Assembly: GCA_025602905.1 (NCBI GenBank)
Contig: JAHLKI010000047.1
Coordinates: 1 to 64,000 of the forward strand
Length of the DNA stretch: 64,000 bases
Direction of reading: 5' to 3'
Origin: Phlyctochytrium arcticum
Lineage: Eukaryota > Chytridiomycota > Chytridiomycetes > Chytridiales > Chytridiaceae
Shown piece by piece: positions 1 through 10,500 of the stretch. The notes below the pieces were generated by a model that was not told the DNA's origin, ran no database searches, and saw only the letters and a list, made by a program, of their open reading frames with translations. The stretch's first letter is position 1, and each line of letters starts with the position of its first letter. A program made the translations under genes and the position numbers.

Positions 1-100
1 CGTAGTTTTATCATTTTTTGCTCCTTTTTCTCGTTTTTTCTAGTTAGTCTTATAGATAGATATGTTCTGTATATGTGCATGCTCTCAAATAACACTCTCC

Positions 101-1481
101 TCACATCCTAACCCTAATTGTGAGGGTTTCTTGCTTGGGCACGTCTTTTTTTTCTTTGCCGCCTACCAACCTTCGGTACGTAAAATCGCCACCCTTTGCT
201 AGCAATTCAATAGCATACGGCTCGAGAAATATATCCACACAGCGCGGTAATATGAGGATGTCCTTCGGAAGCGGCAAGAAGTTCTTGCATTCTGCGCCTG
301 GCTTCGTCTCCCTTGATTCGCACAATTATATCCAGGGCTGTTGAAGATGCGTAGTCCACGGACGACTCCGTATACGGAGAAGTAGATATAACATGAACCA
401 AGCGATGAACAACCTTTGATTTCGCAGTGATTTCAGAATCTAGGCCTATTTTCTTGATGCAATCATCCAATGGGCAGTCCGTACATGCTGCTTCGAGCAT
501 CTTTATCGGATCTTGTTCCGTGTCTTCCAATACGAGACGCGGGATTCCCCCAAGAATTTCGAGACGGTCACGCCACATATTTGCATTGGGAAATAACGGT
601 GCAATCACCTCCACTTCGGCCTTGCTCCATATGGGCATGTAAAACTTTTGGGGGATAAGAGGTTTTCTGAAATCGTTCACCATGGCTCGTCGTGGAGATG
701 TGGATAAAACGAACGTACACAGTGAATATGGTAAGGCGTTGAGATCTCGCTCCTCCTTCGCCTTAGCATCAAACAAGCACCAGAGCGTATTGTTCCAAAA
801 CGAATGGTCAATATTCGATGGTACTCTGTCCACTTCAAAAACACCACCTTTCCCATCATAGTAGATGATGGACGGATGATAAATGAAGAGAACACGCTTT
901 TGTTGCTTGACCAGTTTCCATAAGAGGTAAATGAGGAAGAGCGACTTGCCAATGCCTGGGGTACCAGTGATAATTACTTTGTTGATGCCAGGTTTGATAG
1001 TTGATGCAATAGTTCGATAGCATTCGCGGATGTACAGCCTATTCAACAAGGTAGACGGAATATCTTGTCCGAACGAAATCCACCCATCTCTTTCAGCAGC
1101 CTTGCGAATTCCGTTAAAGAATGGGACTTGGCAACGTGGGTAAGGTTCGGTTTGGGGCGGCTGGGTTGTTGTCGACTGAACTCGCTCCGGCACCACAATC
1201 AGCAGCGGGTTCTCCTCTGTGTCCTTCAGCGTATCTACTTTGCCGCGTGGGTCGGTAAAGTGCTTGGGTTCGGGTTCGTCTTTGTCGGCCTTGAGTGCTT
1301 CTGCGCTGGAGTAGACGAGGAGTTTGTTTGCGTCAACCTTCTCCAAGTCGTTGGCGCACTTCCCCTTCACAGCATCGCGCAGATTGCCCACAGTCGAAGT
1401 TTTCGCCAGTTCGACAAAATCAACTGTTCCAGGTACTATCTTGCCGTTGGCAGTAGTTAGTTGAAACCAAATTGTCGTCAT
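101..1481 (-). pseudogene. Crinkler (CRN)-type protein with RHS-like P-loop NTPase, frameshifted near its C-terminus
   Basis: The N-terminal ~100 residues (MTTIWFQL..., then TVGNLRDAVKGK) resemble the ubiquitin-like header of Crinkler proteins. A linker follows, then a P-loop NTPase with Walker A GTPGIGKS at about residue 170 and a predicted Walker B strand (RVLFIYH). This is the CRN-NTPase arrangement of oomycetes, chytrids and Glomeromycotina, related to retrotransposon-hot-spot NTPases. The first frame stops near base 207 after 424 residues. The conserved continuation (FLEPYAIELLAKGG, then a YRRL strand) lies in another frame down to base 101, with the switch at about bases 230-260. I see no intron that would rejoin the frames. 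Either this is a recent frameshift or a sequencing error; a run of T near base 150 shows low-complexity sequence close by. CRN proteins usually continue well beyond this point, so truncation is also likely. Family assignment is fairly sure; inactivity is inferred. Confidence 0.75.
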
Positions 1482-1559
1482 GGTTGTTTCCTGAATCTTG
1501 CTTGCGGTATTTGGCCGTATTTCGGCTACTGGAATGGTCAGTCAGTAGGGGGTTTCAAA

Positions 1560-3315
1560 ATCAGAATTGAGGCCTCAACTTGCGTGCTCAAGTTGAGGCA
1601 CTCGAACCAGCTCCGAGCCCTAGCTATTTCCCCATAAGGGTATATTGTTGGTAGTACAGGCGATGTCATCCGCAAATCTGGCTGCGATGTCATGGCTGTC
1701 AACTTGAACAACCTTGAAGGCTGAGTTTGGCTGTCATGCAGGATCATGCAGGATGTCCATGGCATGAAATGATGAACGTTGTCGTCTGGCCAATTCCCAC
1801 ATCGCTACATCCTGCTTCACGAGCTCGCGCTTATTCCAGCCATCGCTCTCGTCGTCGTCCACCCCGCCATCCCCTGCCTGATCTGCGTCTTCTTGGGCAG
1901 CGAATTCGTCGTTGTCGTAGGTCTCATCTACCTGCAACAGAATGTTGTGAAGGACACAGCACGCGGAAATCCAACCTTCCGCGAGGGCACAGCTGTCTGC
2001 ATCCCAGAGCATGACACGGAGCTCTTTCAAGCTCTGGAACTTCCCTTTCAGCAGGCCAATACAATTCTCGTTGACGACCCGCAGCTTCGCAACCGCGTAA
2101 TTGAAGGCCTTGTTTTCTGCTAGGTTGGCAGCAGGCTTTTTGTAGGATGCGATGACGGTGGGGGTGCACTGGTAAGCCGAATCACCGACAATGTACTCCT
2201 CCCCCGAGAAGTGCCGGGCTTGGTTGGTGTACAATTCCGAGCTCTTAAACACTCGGCTGTCGTGATATGATCCAGGACATCCGGTAAAGATGCTGGTAAT
2301 TGTCTTCTGATCATCACATACGACCATCAGGGAAAGTGAATACCTCGACTTTCGAGTATAATAAGCCTCGCCGTCCCGGATGGGTTTCTCGTAAAGCGGA
2401 ATAAGGGTTCCGTCTACGAACCCAATGCAGTCAGGAAATCCTGACTTCCGTCTAATCGAGGCTTTGCAACGGGCTTTTTCTTCGGGAGTGGGCCACCGCA
2501 ACCACTGGGGTGCAAGCCCCAGAAGCGCGGTGATTACTCTTCTGGTGTAATTCCAGATGGACCCTTCCGAGACCCCCCACATCCTGGACAGCCTCGCGAT
2601 ACGAGCGCCGTTTCCGCTTTGAGCAAAGCGCGACAAGGCCACCATCAGTTGGAGCTCCACGGGCGCCTGCTTCGTCGGGCCGTCTGCATAGAATACAGGA
2701 TTGGTCCTAAGCATGTCGGCCAACACATGAAACGTCTCACGCGAACATCGGATTTCGTTTTGGAACCGGCCGGCATCCAGCTGGTCCAGTAGCGGTAGGA
2801 ACGATTGCTTTGGAACTCGCGGCCGCTCATACAAGTACCGGGCATTTTGAAGGGCGCCGAGCACAGCGGGGATGACGTCCATTGGTTGGCAGTTGTCATC
2901 ATCCAACCCCAGACTATCCTCGCCACTGGAGTTGCCATCTTCGTCGCTCGAAAGCGAGTCGTCGCTTTCTGGCTCGATCGTAAGTGCTTCGGCTAAGACA
3001 TTGGCGAGAGCGAGATCTTCGATTTGTTCTATCGTCTGCTGTCGCTTGCTTTTGCGGGGCATTTTGGTGTTGTTTGAGAGGAAAGTGTGTGGATTTTGAG
3101 ATGGAGATGGATGAGAGATGATGTCGCGAAATGGGTGTAAAACGCGCGACAGGCTCAACTTGAGGTCCTTTTTTCAAGTTGTGCTGCGCAGCTCAAGTCT
3201 GGCGATTTTACTAGTAAACTAAAGCTACACCAAATGGAGGGGCCTGTGACACCTGGATTCAAACCGGTGTAACGTTCAAGACTTGAGGCTCAACTTGAGC
3301 CTCAAGTCAACAACT
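1560..3315. mobile_element. PIF/Harbinger-type DNA transposon, boundaries approximate
   Basis: One transposase gene is flanked by clusters of an inverted motif built on CTCAAGTTGAGG. Copies lie at about 1570-1610 and 1690-1715 on the left, and at 3150-3200 and 3275-3310 on the right, where the motif forms near-palindromes. Terminal or subterminal inverted repeats of this kind are expected of PIF/Harbinger elements. I could not settle the exact ends or a three-base target duplication (TTA/TAA is usual). The Myb-like second gene that many Harbinger elements carry is not visible, so this may be a one-gene (ISL2EU/HARBI1-like) copy. Confidence 0.6.
1734..3062 (-). CDS. PIF/Harbinger (HARBI1-like) DDE transposase
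   Basis: The 442-residue product has an acidic, Ser/Asp-rich N-terminus, a helix-turn-helix-like region (SRMWGVSEGSIWNYTRRV) at about 180-200, and the DDE nuclease core. DGTLIPLYE gives the first Asp, GDSAYQ the second, and NENCIGLLKGKF supplies the Glu with the basic stretch typical of HARBI1. The C-terminus is again acidic. The ATG at 3062 (MPRKSKRQ) is preferred over an in-frame ATG 96 bases upstream, because the upstream part has no transposase character. The frame is uninterrupted and all three catalytic residues are visible, so the enzyme could be active. It lies beside the Crinkler remnant and within inverted-repeat clusters. Confidence 0.88.
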   Translation of the reverse strand: MPRKSKRQQTIEQIEDLALANVLAEALTIEPESDDSLSSDEDGNSSGEDSLGLDDDNCQPMDVIPAVLGALQNARYLYERPRVPKQSFLPLLDQLDAGRFQNEIRCSRETFHVLADMLRTNPVFYADGPTKQAPVELQLMVALSRFAQSGNGARIARLSRMWGVSEGSIWNYTRRVITALLGLAPQWLRWPTPEEKARCKASIRRKSGFPDCIGFVDGTLIPLYEKPIRDGEAYYTRKSRYSLSLMVVCDDQKTITSIFTGCPGSYHDSRVFKSSELYTNQARHFSGEEYIVGDSAYQCTPTVIASYKKPAANLAENKAFNYAVAKLRVVNENCIGLLKGKFQSLKELRVMLWDADSCALAEGWISACCVLHNILLQVDETYDNDEFAAQEDADQAGDGGVDDDESDGWNKRELVKQDVAMWELARRQRSSFHAMDILHDPA

Positions 3316-3439
3316 GCAGGCGCCCCGCAGGTGGCTTATGTCAGTGGCACAGATATCAAAAAGCAGCGCGTGGGCGGCGTGAAAACATCGGTTCTGTACA
3401 GAGGGCAGTAGTGTACTAGAGGCAGCACTAGATGCAGCC

Positions 3440-3747
3440 CTAACGAGTTTCCGGTATACTTTGACTCCATCCGGTTGCATTCAAAATATCCACATCCACA
3501 TTTGGCTCCTCCTTCAACAACTTGTACATGGCGATAGGCGAATCGCCAAACATTTTGATTTCAAAAAGGAGCTGGAATTAATGTGCAGTAAAGAATTGTC
3601 CCTGTTATGAGAAAAAGTAGGTCAGAATAGCTTATAAGAGTTTCTGGGAAGGTGCATATAAAACCCCACCCTTGGAAAATCGGGGATGTGGTCTTCTTTG
3701 TCGATATCTGAGTGCGCATCGCTATCGGAATCTGATCCTGGAGTCAT
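3440..3747 (-). CDS. Small two-exon gene of unknown function
   Basis: Proposed exons are complement(3670..3747) and complement(3440..3571), joined by a 98-nt GT-AG intron (GTGGGG donor, TTCCAG acceptor) and giving 69 residues. The N-terminus is very acidic (MTPGSDSDSDAHSDIDKED). The second exon reads LLFEIKMFGDSPIAMYKLLK and then an acidic tail. I recognise no family. The model rests only on reading-frame continuity through plausible splice sites, and the intron is longer than the ~62 nt usual here. It lies between the transposon and the RGS gene, so it could also be a remnant. Confidence 0.35.
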
Positions 3748-4729
3748 GGTCGTTCAAAGGGTTGTTAGGCGAATTTTGGCCTGCACTAGTGAGTCTTTGG
3801 GGGGAAGTGAGTGCTTCGAAATCTTCGGGATCGTGTGAACGTTAAACCGCGACGGCTCTTTAGCTGGTTTTGGCGTAATGATGCGCGGGCTCCCGCCACT
3901 GCTGGGCCGTTGCTGTGCCGTAGCGCGGCGTTCCACGTGCAGCGGCCAAAGTGATACGAGGGTGACACTGGGTTTCAAAACGTGAGGAAAAGGTGGCCGT
4001 CGCCGCCGTCGCTAAATTTTTTCCAAAGACCGTCAATTCGAATATCATATCATAAAAAAGTGCCCGAACTGCAGCAATATTACATTGGGAAAATGCAAGA
4101 TATTGGGGAGTAAAAAGGCTGGAAGAGAATATGTTTAAAATACGAGCAAGGGCTGTTAGTTTACCGTAAAAAAATACATCTAAGCCGACGAAAAGGTGTG
4201 ACAGATCCAGTTGCCAAGTTTGAACGGCGACATATCATAAAACAACGATAGAAAAAAGATCAGGACTCACGAAACGACAAAGATCATATTTCTTGACCTT
4301 TTGTCAAATCCCAAGTAAGTAAACAGAGCGAAAAGGCCAGGAGAAAGAGGAAAAGGTGTGCTAAAATATCCAAAAAGGTGTGAGGTTCTGCACACTCCCC
4401 GCCACAACCCGACCACCACGATCCCCGCCGCGGAAAGACCTTTTTTTCGTCTCGTTCGCTGCCCTTTCTTCATCCAACTTCCTTTCGACACTTTCCTGCC
4501 TGCATCAACGATCAACGGCCATTAGCAACAAACTATTCGTGAGCAGCCCAGCAAGATCCCGAAGCATATAAAGAACAATAGAGACAAAGGACGACAAACG
4601 CCGCGATAGGTCCCATCTTTTACCCGCGACTGCCCTTTATAATCCCAGCGAAAAGATTGTTATATCAGGCGTCCTTTCGGCAGAGCAACAAGAAACTTTT
4701 TTTCTGTGATATATCCCACCCGAGAAAGC
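3748..4729. other. Intergenic region and RGS 5' leader
   Basis: No convincing gene. Short open frames on both strands lack start context or splice logic. The last ~350 bases are pyrimidine- and CA-rich and probably contain the promoter and 5' leader of the downstream RGS gene. Confidence 0.5.
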
Positions 4730-7081
4730 ATGGCGGCACTTCCGTCTTCGTCGTCGTCGTCGTCGTCGGCAGCATCGCATCAGCTGCAACACCAGCAGCA
4801 ACAGCACTTTCAACGCCTGCATCCCAATCAACAGCTGCATCCTCATCAACAGCAACAACAACAAGCTCAGCAGCAACTGCAACGTTATCAGCAGAAACAC
4901 CAACATCCACATCAGCCGCAACAAATCCCGCATCAGCACTATCCTGACGACCACGGAGGATCAGCAGCAGCAGTAGCATCCTCACGAGACTTGCAGCAGC
5001 AGCAGCAGCAGCACGCTAAACAGCAACGCTCAAAGCCGTCTCAATCCCCGCAACAACCATTTCGTACTGAACGAGGTGCATTCGTAGCCCCTGCTCGCTC
5101 ACCCCATTCCTCTTTGGCAGCACCTCAAACTCCGCAACGACACATGAATCACCCTCCTCCACCATCCCAAACCCAATATCATCAACAGCAACAGCATCAT
5201 CAACATGCTCCGGCAGTTGCCCCGACCATAGCAGTAGACCAGCAACAACAGGGAGGATCGCCACCCCGCATGTCCTTTTCACAGCAGCAAATATTGCTCA
5301 TGCAGCAGAGAGAGAATCAGTCGTCGTCGCATCAACAGCAGCAGCCAAATCTGCCGGGCATTTCGGAATCGGAAGAGTACTCTGAGGGAGGAGGGGGAGG
5401 AGCCGGTGCAGCTCAGCTCAAACAAAACAGCATTGTCAGAGAGGGTGCCGTGGGTGGATTGGTCGGTGCTCCTCGATCACGCATGTCGGCCATGACCTCA
5501 AATCCGCAACTCTCACTCAGTCGCACGGCATCCAACTCTCCCACCCCAACCACCACCACGACAGATTCCGGTCGCCGTAGTCCACCCAACAGCAGCAGTT
5601 ATACCACCTCGGCCGCCTCCAGTAGCAACAGCATCGACACGGTTCACCGCACATACAAGCAACAAACATCGGCTCGCATGGGCAAACTCTCGAAATTCTT
5701 TGGGACCGCTCCCCCTCTCGACATTTCTGTCCCCGAAATCGAAAAGAATGGTCTGAAAGCGGCCCTCATGTCCAAAATCCCATTGGCCTACTTTCTCTAT
5801 GCCCTCTTGGAAGACTACAGCTGTGAAAACCTCTTCTTTTTCCTGGAAGTGGAACATTACGTCGCAACCCAATTTGCTGATGATGTACCCGTGGTTCTCT
5901 CGGCGAGATGGTCCAAGGTCACCCCGGGTGGTGGGAATCCTACGACTTCGGCAGGGAGTGTAGCCAGTACGGCAAGTTCGGGCTCGGATGGGGATGGTCC
6001 AGTCGTGGGCGAATGGGGTTCGGGCCGTATGAGTGCTGCCCAACACATTGTCGACACGTACCTCTCCCGCAATTCGAATTTCGAAATCAACATTGACGAC
6101 CGGGTCCGCCGCGACGTTGTCACTACCTTGGCCGCTGCCCGGGCCACTGGTGCCGGCCAAGCTGTTGCCGATCGTGCCCAACCTCTACCGCTCGCCTCTG
6201 TCCAGGAACCTCGTCTGGCCACTCTCGCTCGCCTCAAGACTGTCTTTGATGCTGCCCAACGCGCCGTCCTCCTCCTCCTCGAATCCTCCTGGCAGAAATT
6301 TATTCGCGGGGATGTGTTTGTTCGCTTGCGACATGATATTGGGTCGGCCCATTTGGATCTTCCGCAGGCCCGGGAAGCCGCTGTGGCCCTCCTAGTCTCT
6401 TATTTGGAGAAGAAGGCAGCCCCATTGCTCTCGCACTACTACACCTATGGCCCAGCTACCTCTCATCTTTATCGCTCAACCGGAATAGACCCGCACACCC
6501 GATCCACCCACTCTGACATGTCCTCCTCCTCATCCCACTCCAACAACAACAACAACCACAACTCCAACCTCGACATTCCCGAAATTAATCAAGCAGCTCT
6601 CCGCCGCCATCTCCTGGTCCGCCACATGATTCACGAGTACTGCCGCACCCTTCTCCGAGTCGAATTCCAGGACGAAGACCGAAGCAAACTCGTCCAACTC
6701 CTCACTCCCACCCAGCAAAAAGCCCCTCGCCCCTCTATATCATCCTCATCCTCCAAAACCCTCGACGCGTCGTTCCTCACCGACCGCGAAAAACCCACCC
6801 AGAGCGAAATCCTGGCCCAATTGTGTGGATCGTCCGAAGTAGGCTACGACGAACTCATGGTCGAAAGCCGCCCTTCGTCCCTCCAACCCCGTCTCAAACA
6901 TCCCTCGGCCCGCCACGGAACCGTTCCTCGCCCCCATCCTCACGCTTCCTCGTCTTCGCGCTCCCATGGGCCTACCCCACCGTCCACTCCTCCCCCCTCG
7001 CGCCATGAAGGCCGGTCACCATCTCCGGCTGGCCAGAAGAAGGGCGGCTTCCTCCGTGGAATGGGCAAACTCATGAAGTAG
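4730..7081 (+). CDS. RGS-domain protein with polyglutamine N-terminus
   Basis: A single-exon gene of 783 residues. The first ~300 residues are low complexity: serine runs, then long Gln/His tracts, then Ser/Thr/Pro-rich sequence. The regulator-of-G-protein-signalling fold starts near residue 330 (KFFGTAPPLDIS, IPLAYFLYALLEDYSCENL, LFFFLEVEHY). It is interrupted by a Gly/Ser insertion before the second half (QHIVDTYLS, FEINIDDRVRRDV, VFDAAQRAVLLLLESSWQKF). RGS domains speed GTP hydrolysis by heterotrimeric Galpha subunits. The Ser/Pro/His-rich tail ends in a basic patch (KKGGFLRGMGKLMK) that might touch membrane. Translation starts at 4730 (MAALPSSS), the first ATG of the frame. Domain identity is strong; the Galpha partner is unknown. 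Confidence 0.88.
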   Translation: MAALPSSSSSSSSAASHQLQHQQQQHFQRLHPNQQLHPHQQQQQQAQQQLQRYQQKHQHPHQPQQIPHQHYPDDHGGSAAAVASSRDLQQQQQQHAKQQRSKPSQSPQQPFRTERGAFVAPARSPHSSLAAPQTPQRHMNHPPPPSQTQYHQQQQHHQHAPAVAPTIAVDQQQQGGSPPRMSFSQQQILLMQQRENQSSSHQQQQPNLPGISESEEYSEGGGGGAGAAQLKQNSIVREGAVGGLVGAPRSRMSAMTSNPQLSLSRTASNSPTPTTTTTDSGRRSPPNSSSYTTSAASSSNSIDTVHRTYKQQTSARMGKLSKFFGTAPPLDISVPEIEKNGLKAALMSKIPLAYFLYALLEDYSCENLFFFLEVEHYVATQFADDVPVVLSARWSKVTPGGGNPTTSAGSVASTASSGSDGDGPVVGEWGSGRMSAAQHIVDTYLSRNSNFEINIDDRVRRDVVTTLAAARATGAGQAVADRAQPLPLASVQEPRLATLARLKTVFDAAQRAVLLLLESSWQKFIRGDVFVRLRHDIGSAHLDLPQAREAAVALLVSYLEKKAAPLLSHYYTYGPATSHLYRSTGIDPHTRSTHSDMSSSSSHSNNNNNHNSNLDIPEINQAALRRHLLVRHMIHEYCRTLLRVEFQDEDRSKLVQLLTPTQQKAPRPSISSSSSKTLDASFLTDREKPTQSEILAQLCGSSEVGYDELMVESRPSSLQPRLKHPSARHGTVPRPHPHASSSSRSHGPTPPSTPPPSRHEGRSPSPAGQKKGGFLRGMGKLMK

Positions 7082-7530
7082 CGCTTGTCTCAGACACTCT
7101 CCCATTTTCCATCCTCTCTATTTTTGTTAATTTCCCTCTAATTTATTTCATAGACTTTGTAGTTTTATTTTTTGTTCTTTGCTTTAGATTTAGTTCAGAT
7201 TTTTTCCCTTCCCTTTTACACTCCCAATCCTGTTTTTCACTATTCTCGCCTTTTGTATCATTATTACAATTCAATCACAGTCTTTCCGCTGAGTATCGAC
7301 TATAAGCAACAGTCTTTGGTGTGATGGTCGTAGATGAGTATAAGTAGAGTACATTGAATAACTTGTAGCGGACGAGTATCTACAATAAATACAGAAAAAA
7401 ATCAAGGATGGTAACGAGTGTAGTAAAGATGCATTAAAAAAACTTGGCGTGAGAAGCGGTGTGTGAACTAGACTAAGACTAAGCAAAAAAAAAGAGTCTA
7501 TGATAAAAAAAAGGGGGGAGTACGTGTTGT
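7082..7530. other. Convergent 3' region between the RGS and Sel1 genes
   Basis: AT-rich sequence with several T-runs. It presumably holds the 3' untranslated regions and polyadenylation signals of two convergently transcribed genes. No further gene is seen. Confidence 0.5.
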
Positions 7531-10500
7531 TCAAGCAGCAGGAGCAACCACGCCGTAGCCGCCTACACCCCATAACGCCTCAATGCCGAGTCGTTGGGCG
7601 GCCAATCGGACCGCGGGGGAGAGCGAATGTTGGAGGGCGAGCATGTCGGGGTCTGCTTCATTTGTTGTTGTGGCTGTTGTGGATGAGTGAGGAAGGACAG
7701 GAATGTCGCAGCTGTTGCTGCGTTCGCGGGGTGGAGGGCTCCAGAGGGGGGATGGGTCGTTTGAGGAAGACGAGGATGGAATGATGAGAGAGGGGCGGCG
7801 GGATGATAAAGTTGATGACGATGATGATGATGGGGAGGGGTGGGTTGGAGACGGGGGTGAAGAGGTCGAGGAGACTGAGGGTGCAGCAGGCGGTGAGGGT
7901 GGTCGAACACCTTCCACTCCACCTCCGAGCAACACCACAACCAGCCTCTGTCGAGCCCACTCATCTCCAAGTGCAGCAGCCTTGGCATACCACTCAATCG
8001 CCAAGCGCTGATCCTGGGCATGGCCATCACAGCCCGTTCCGCTTTCGAGACACCACGCAAGATGTGTCATGGCGGGGACCCACCCGTTCCCGGCGGCCAG
8101 CTCGTACCAGAGGAGCGCTTCAGAGGGGTCGGGGGATATCCCTGTGGCGACATCCCCGGCGAGAAACAGGTGGGCGAGGAGAGTTTGGGCGCGGGGTTGG
8201 CCTTGCGTTGCTGCGTACCGAATCAACCGGAACGCTTCATGGCGACGAGTGTGTGGTGGTGTTGGGGTATCTACTAGTTCTTCCGAGTCTTGACTTTGTG
8301 AGGACAGGGCAGGTAAGGGAGATGATGAGCGGAACAGAGACGCGGAGGAGACTGGCACGATATGATCGTATTCGAGATACAGCGAGGCCAGATTCGTGAC
8401 GGCCATAATATTGCCTTCCCGTACACTAGCAACATACCACTTGGCCGCCTCTAAGACATTCACAGCCAAGAGCCCTTCCAATCCTTCTTCGTAAATCCGG
8501 CCCAAAAAATTCTGGGCCAAATCGTGTCCGGCAGCCGCGGCGCGGCGGAGCCATTTGAGTGCACGGGAGGGGTTGGCAGGGTGAGATCCCACGCCGGTCA
8601 AAAGGCAGCGGGCTAAAAAATATTGGGCGCGGGTGTGGCCTTGGCGTGCCGCTGCGTAGAGGTAACAGACACCGCGGGATTCAGGGGTGTGGTGCCGACG
8701 ACGGGATGGTGCGCGTTGAAGGGATGGTGGTAGTGGCGAAACTCCGGTCCCGTCCACTAGGGATTCGGGCCCGTTCGCACCCTCTTCAACAATCTGATTC
8801 AATCGACCAGTCCCATCATCATCCTCGTTCTCCTCCTCCTCAACCCCCGTTTCGTCCCCATTCACCAAACATCGTCCCAGATTGCACTGTGCCCACGCGT
8901 ACCCTTGCTTAGCTGCCCGATGATACCAATGCAGCGCCTTTTGCCAGTTCCGAGGGAGCCCATGCCCCTCTTCGTACATGCACCCCAACGAGTTTTGAGC
9001 ATAACAGTTCCCGCGCATGGCTGAGCGCGTATACCATACAATCGCCTCGTTCAAATCTTGCTCGACTCCCACTCCGTCCTCGTACGAATGAGCCACATTG
9101 TACATTGAAACAGACTCGCCTAGTTCGGCCGCCGAGAGGTAGAGACTGAATGCTGTACTGGGATCTTTGGCAACACCGAATCCTTCGCCATAACAGTATC
9201 CCAAAATACCCTTTCCACGGGCGTGGCCTTGTGCTGCGGCTTTTTGGTAATAGTGAACCGCCCGAGTGGGATCCCGCTCCAGACCCACTCCATCATGATA
9301 GCACACCCCCAGACAGTAATTGGCACATGCATGATTATGCCGGTCTGCAGCCTCAATCAACCACTGAACAGCCGACGGTCCAATTGCAGAGATCCGCTTG
9401 GCCCAGCTATCAGCTTCGGTTCGATTGATTTTGACGCCCGGTCGCCCGTACCGCCTCAAAAACGCAATACGGCACATGGCCAATGTGTTGCCAGCCACTG
9501 CTGCTTGCGCGTACAGGTCCTCACAAACAGCGTATTCCTCCGATAACCCCCCTAAACCGAATTCGTAGGCAAAGGCTAGGAGCGCTTGAGCCTGGGTATA
9601 GGCCTCTGCATTGGATAGTTCTTGGGTGGGTGTAGGAGCAGTGAGGTGAGCGTGCAGGAGAAGATGCATGTCATCGTCGCTAATGACGGAAGATGGTGAT
9701 CCGCCCATGTTCTGATTGAGTTTTTGGTTCTTCTCTTCCCCGCAGGCGGTATGTGTGCAAGAGCATTCCTCTGCTAGAGGATCCGCGAGAGCATCCGTCT
9801 CTCCGATAGTTTTATCGTCGATTTCGAGATTGAGCACTTGCTTAAGGATGAATACTGCACGCTCCTCATCAAGCCCGTCGTTTTCCCCCCGCAACAGCAA
9901 GACCTCTGCAATCGCTACCTGCGTAGCCGTTGACACGCTCTCTTCGACGGTTTCTTTTTCAGCACATGGGTGATGATCATCAACCGGTTCCTCATCCGTC
10001 GATGCCAAATTGGATAAACGTTGAAACAGAGCAGAGGCAAGCGGGGATGATGCGGATGCTGTAATTTGAGGGGATGATGTTGCTGAAAAGTGATAAGCAT
10101 TTGATGATAGAGAAAGGGACAATGGCGTGCCCTGGGGAGTGGTGTCTGGTGTATTGGCTAAAGACGTTGGGGGCACACGAGGTACACTCAAAAACGGACT
10201 TGTTGTGGAAGCGCCCACGGAAATAGAGCGGGGAGGAGTCGAGGGTATAGATGCGGGCGGTGTAGGGAAAAGTTGCGCTGCGATTGCGGCTGCCGCAGCC
10301 GTGGCAGTTGCAGCGGGTCGGGAGGAGATTGTATCGTCATCATCAGGCACGTCGCCGTCGTCGTGATGCGTTGTATAAGTTGGCGGCGTATTTGGTGGGG
10401 TCTGTTCTGAGGTCATGCGTGCATTGCTCGGCACAAATGATAAGGATGTGGAAAATCCTGTTCCTAAAGACCCAACCTCCAAATGATCTTGATCCAACCC

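Noticed and set aside
4637..7006. Long open frames on the minus strand and in the other plus frames over the RGS gene
   Set aside because: They are by-products of CAG/CAA and CTC/TCC repeats (polyleucine, polyvaline) with no domain content; the Gln-rich RGS frame accounts for the region.
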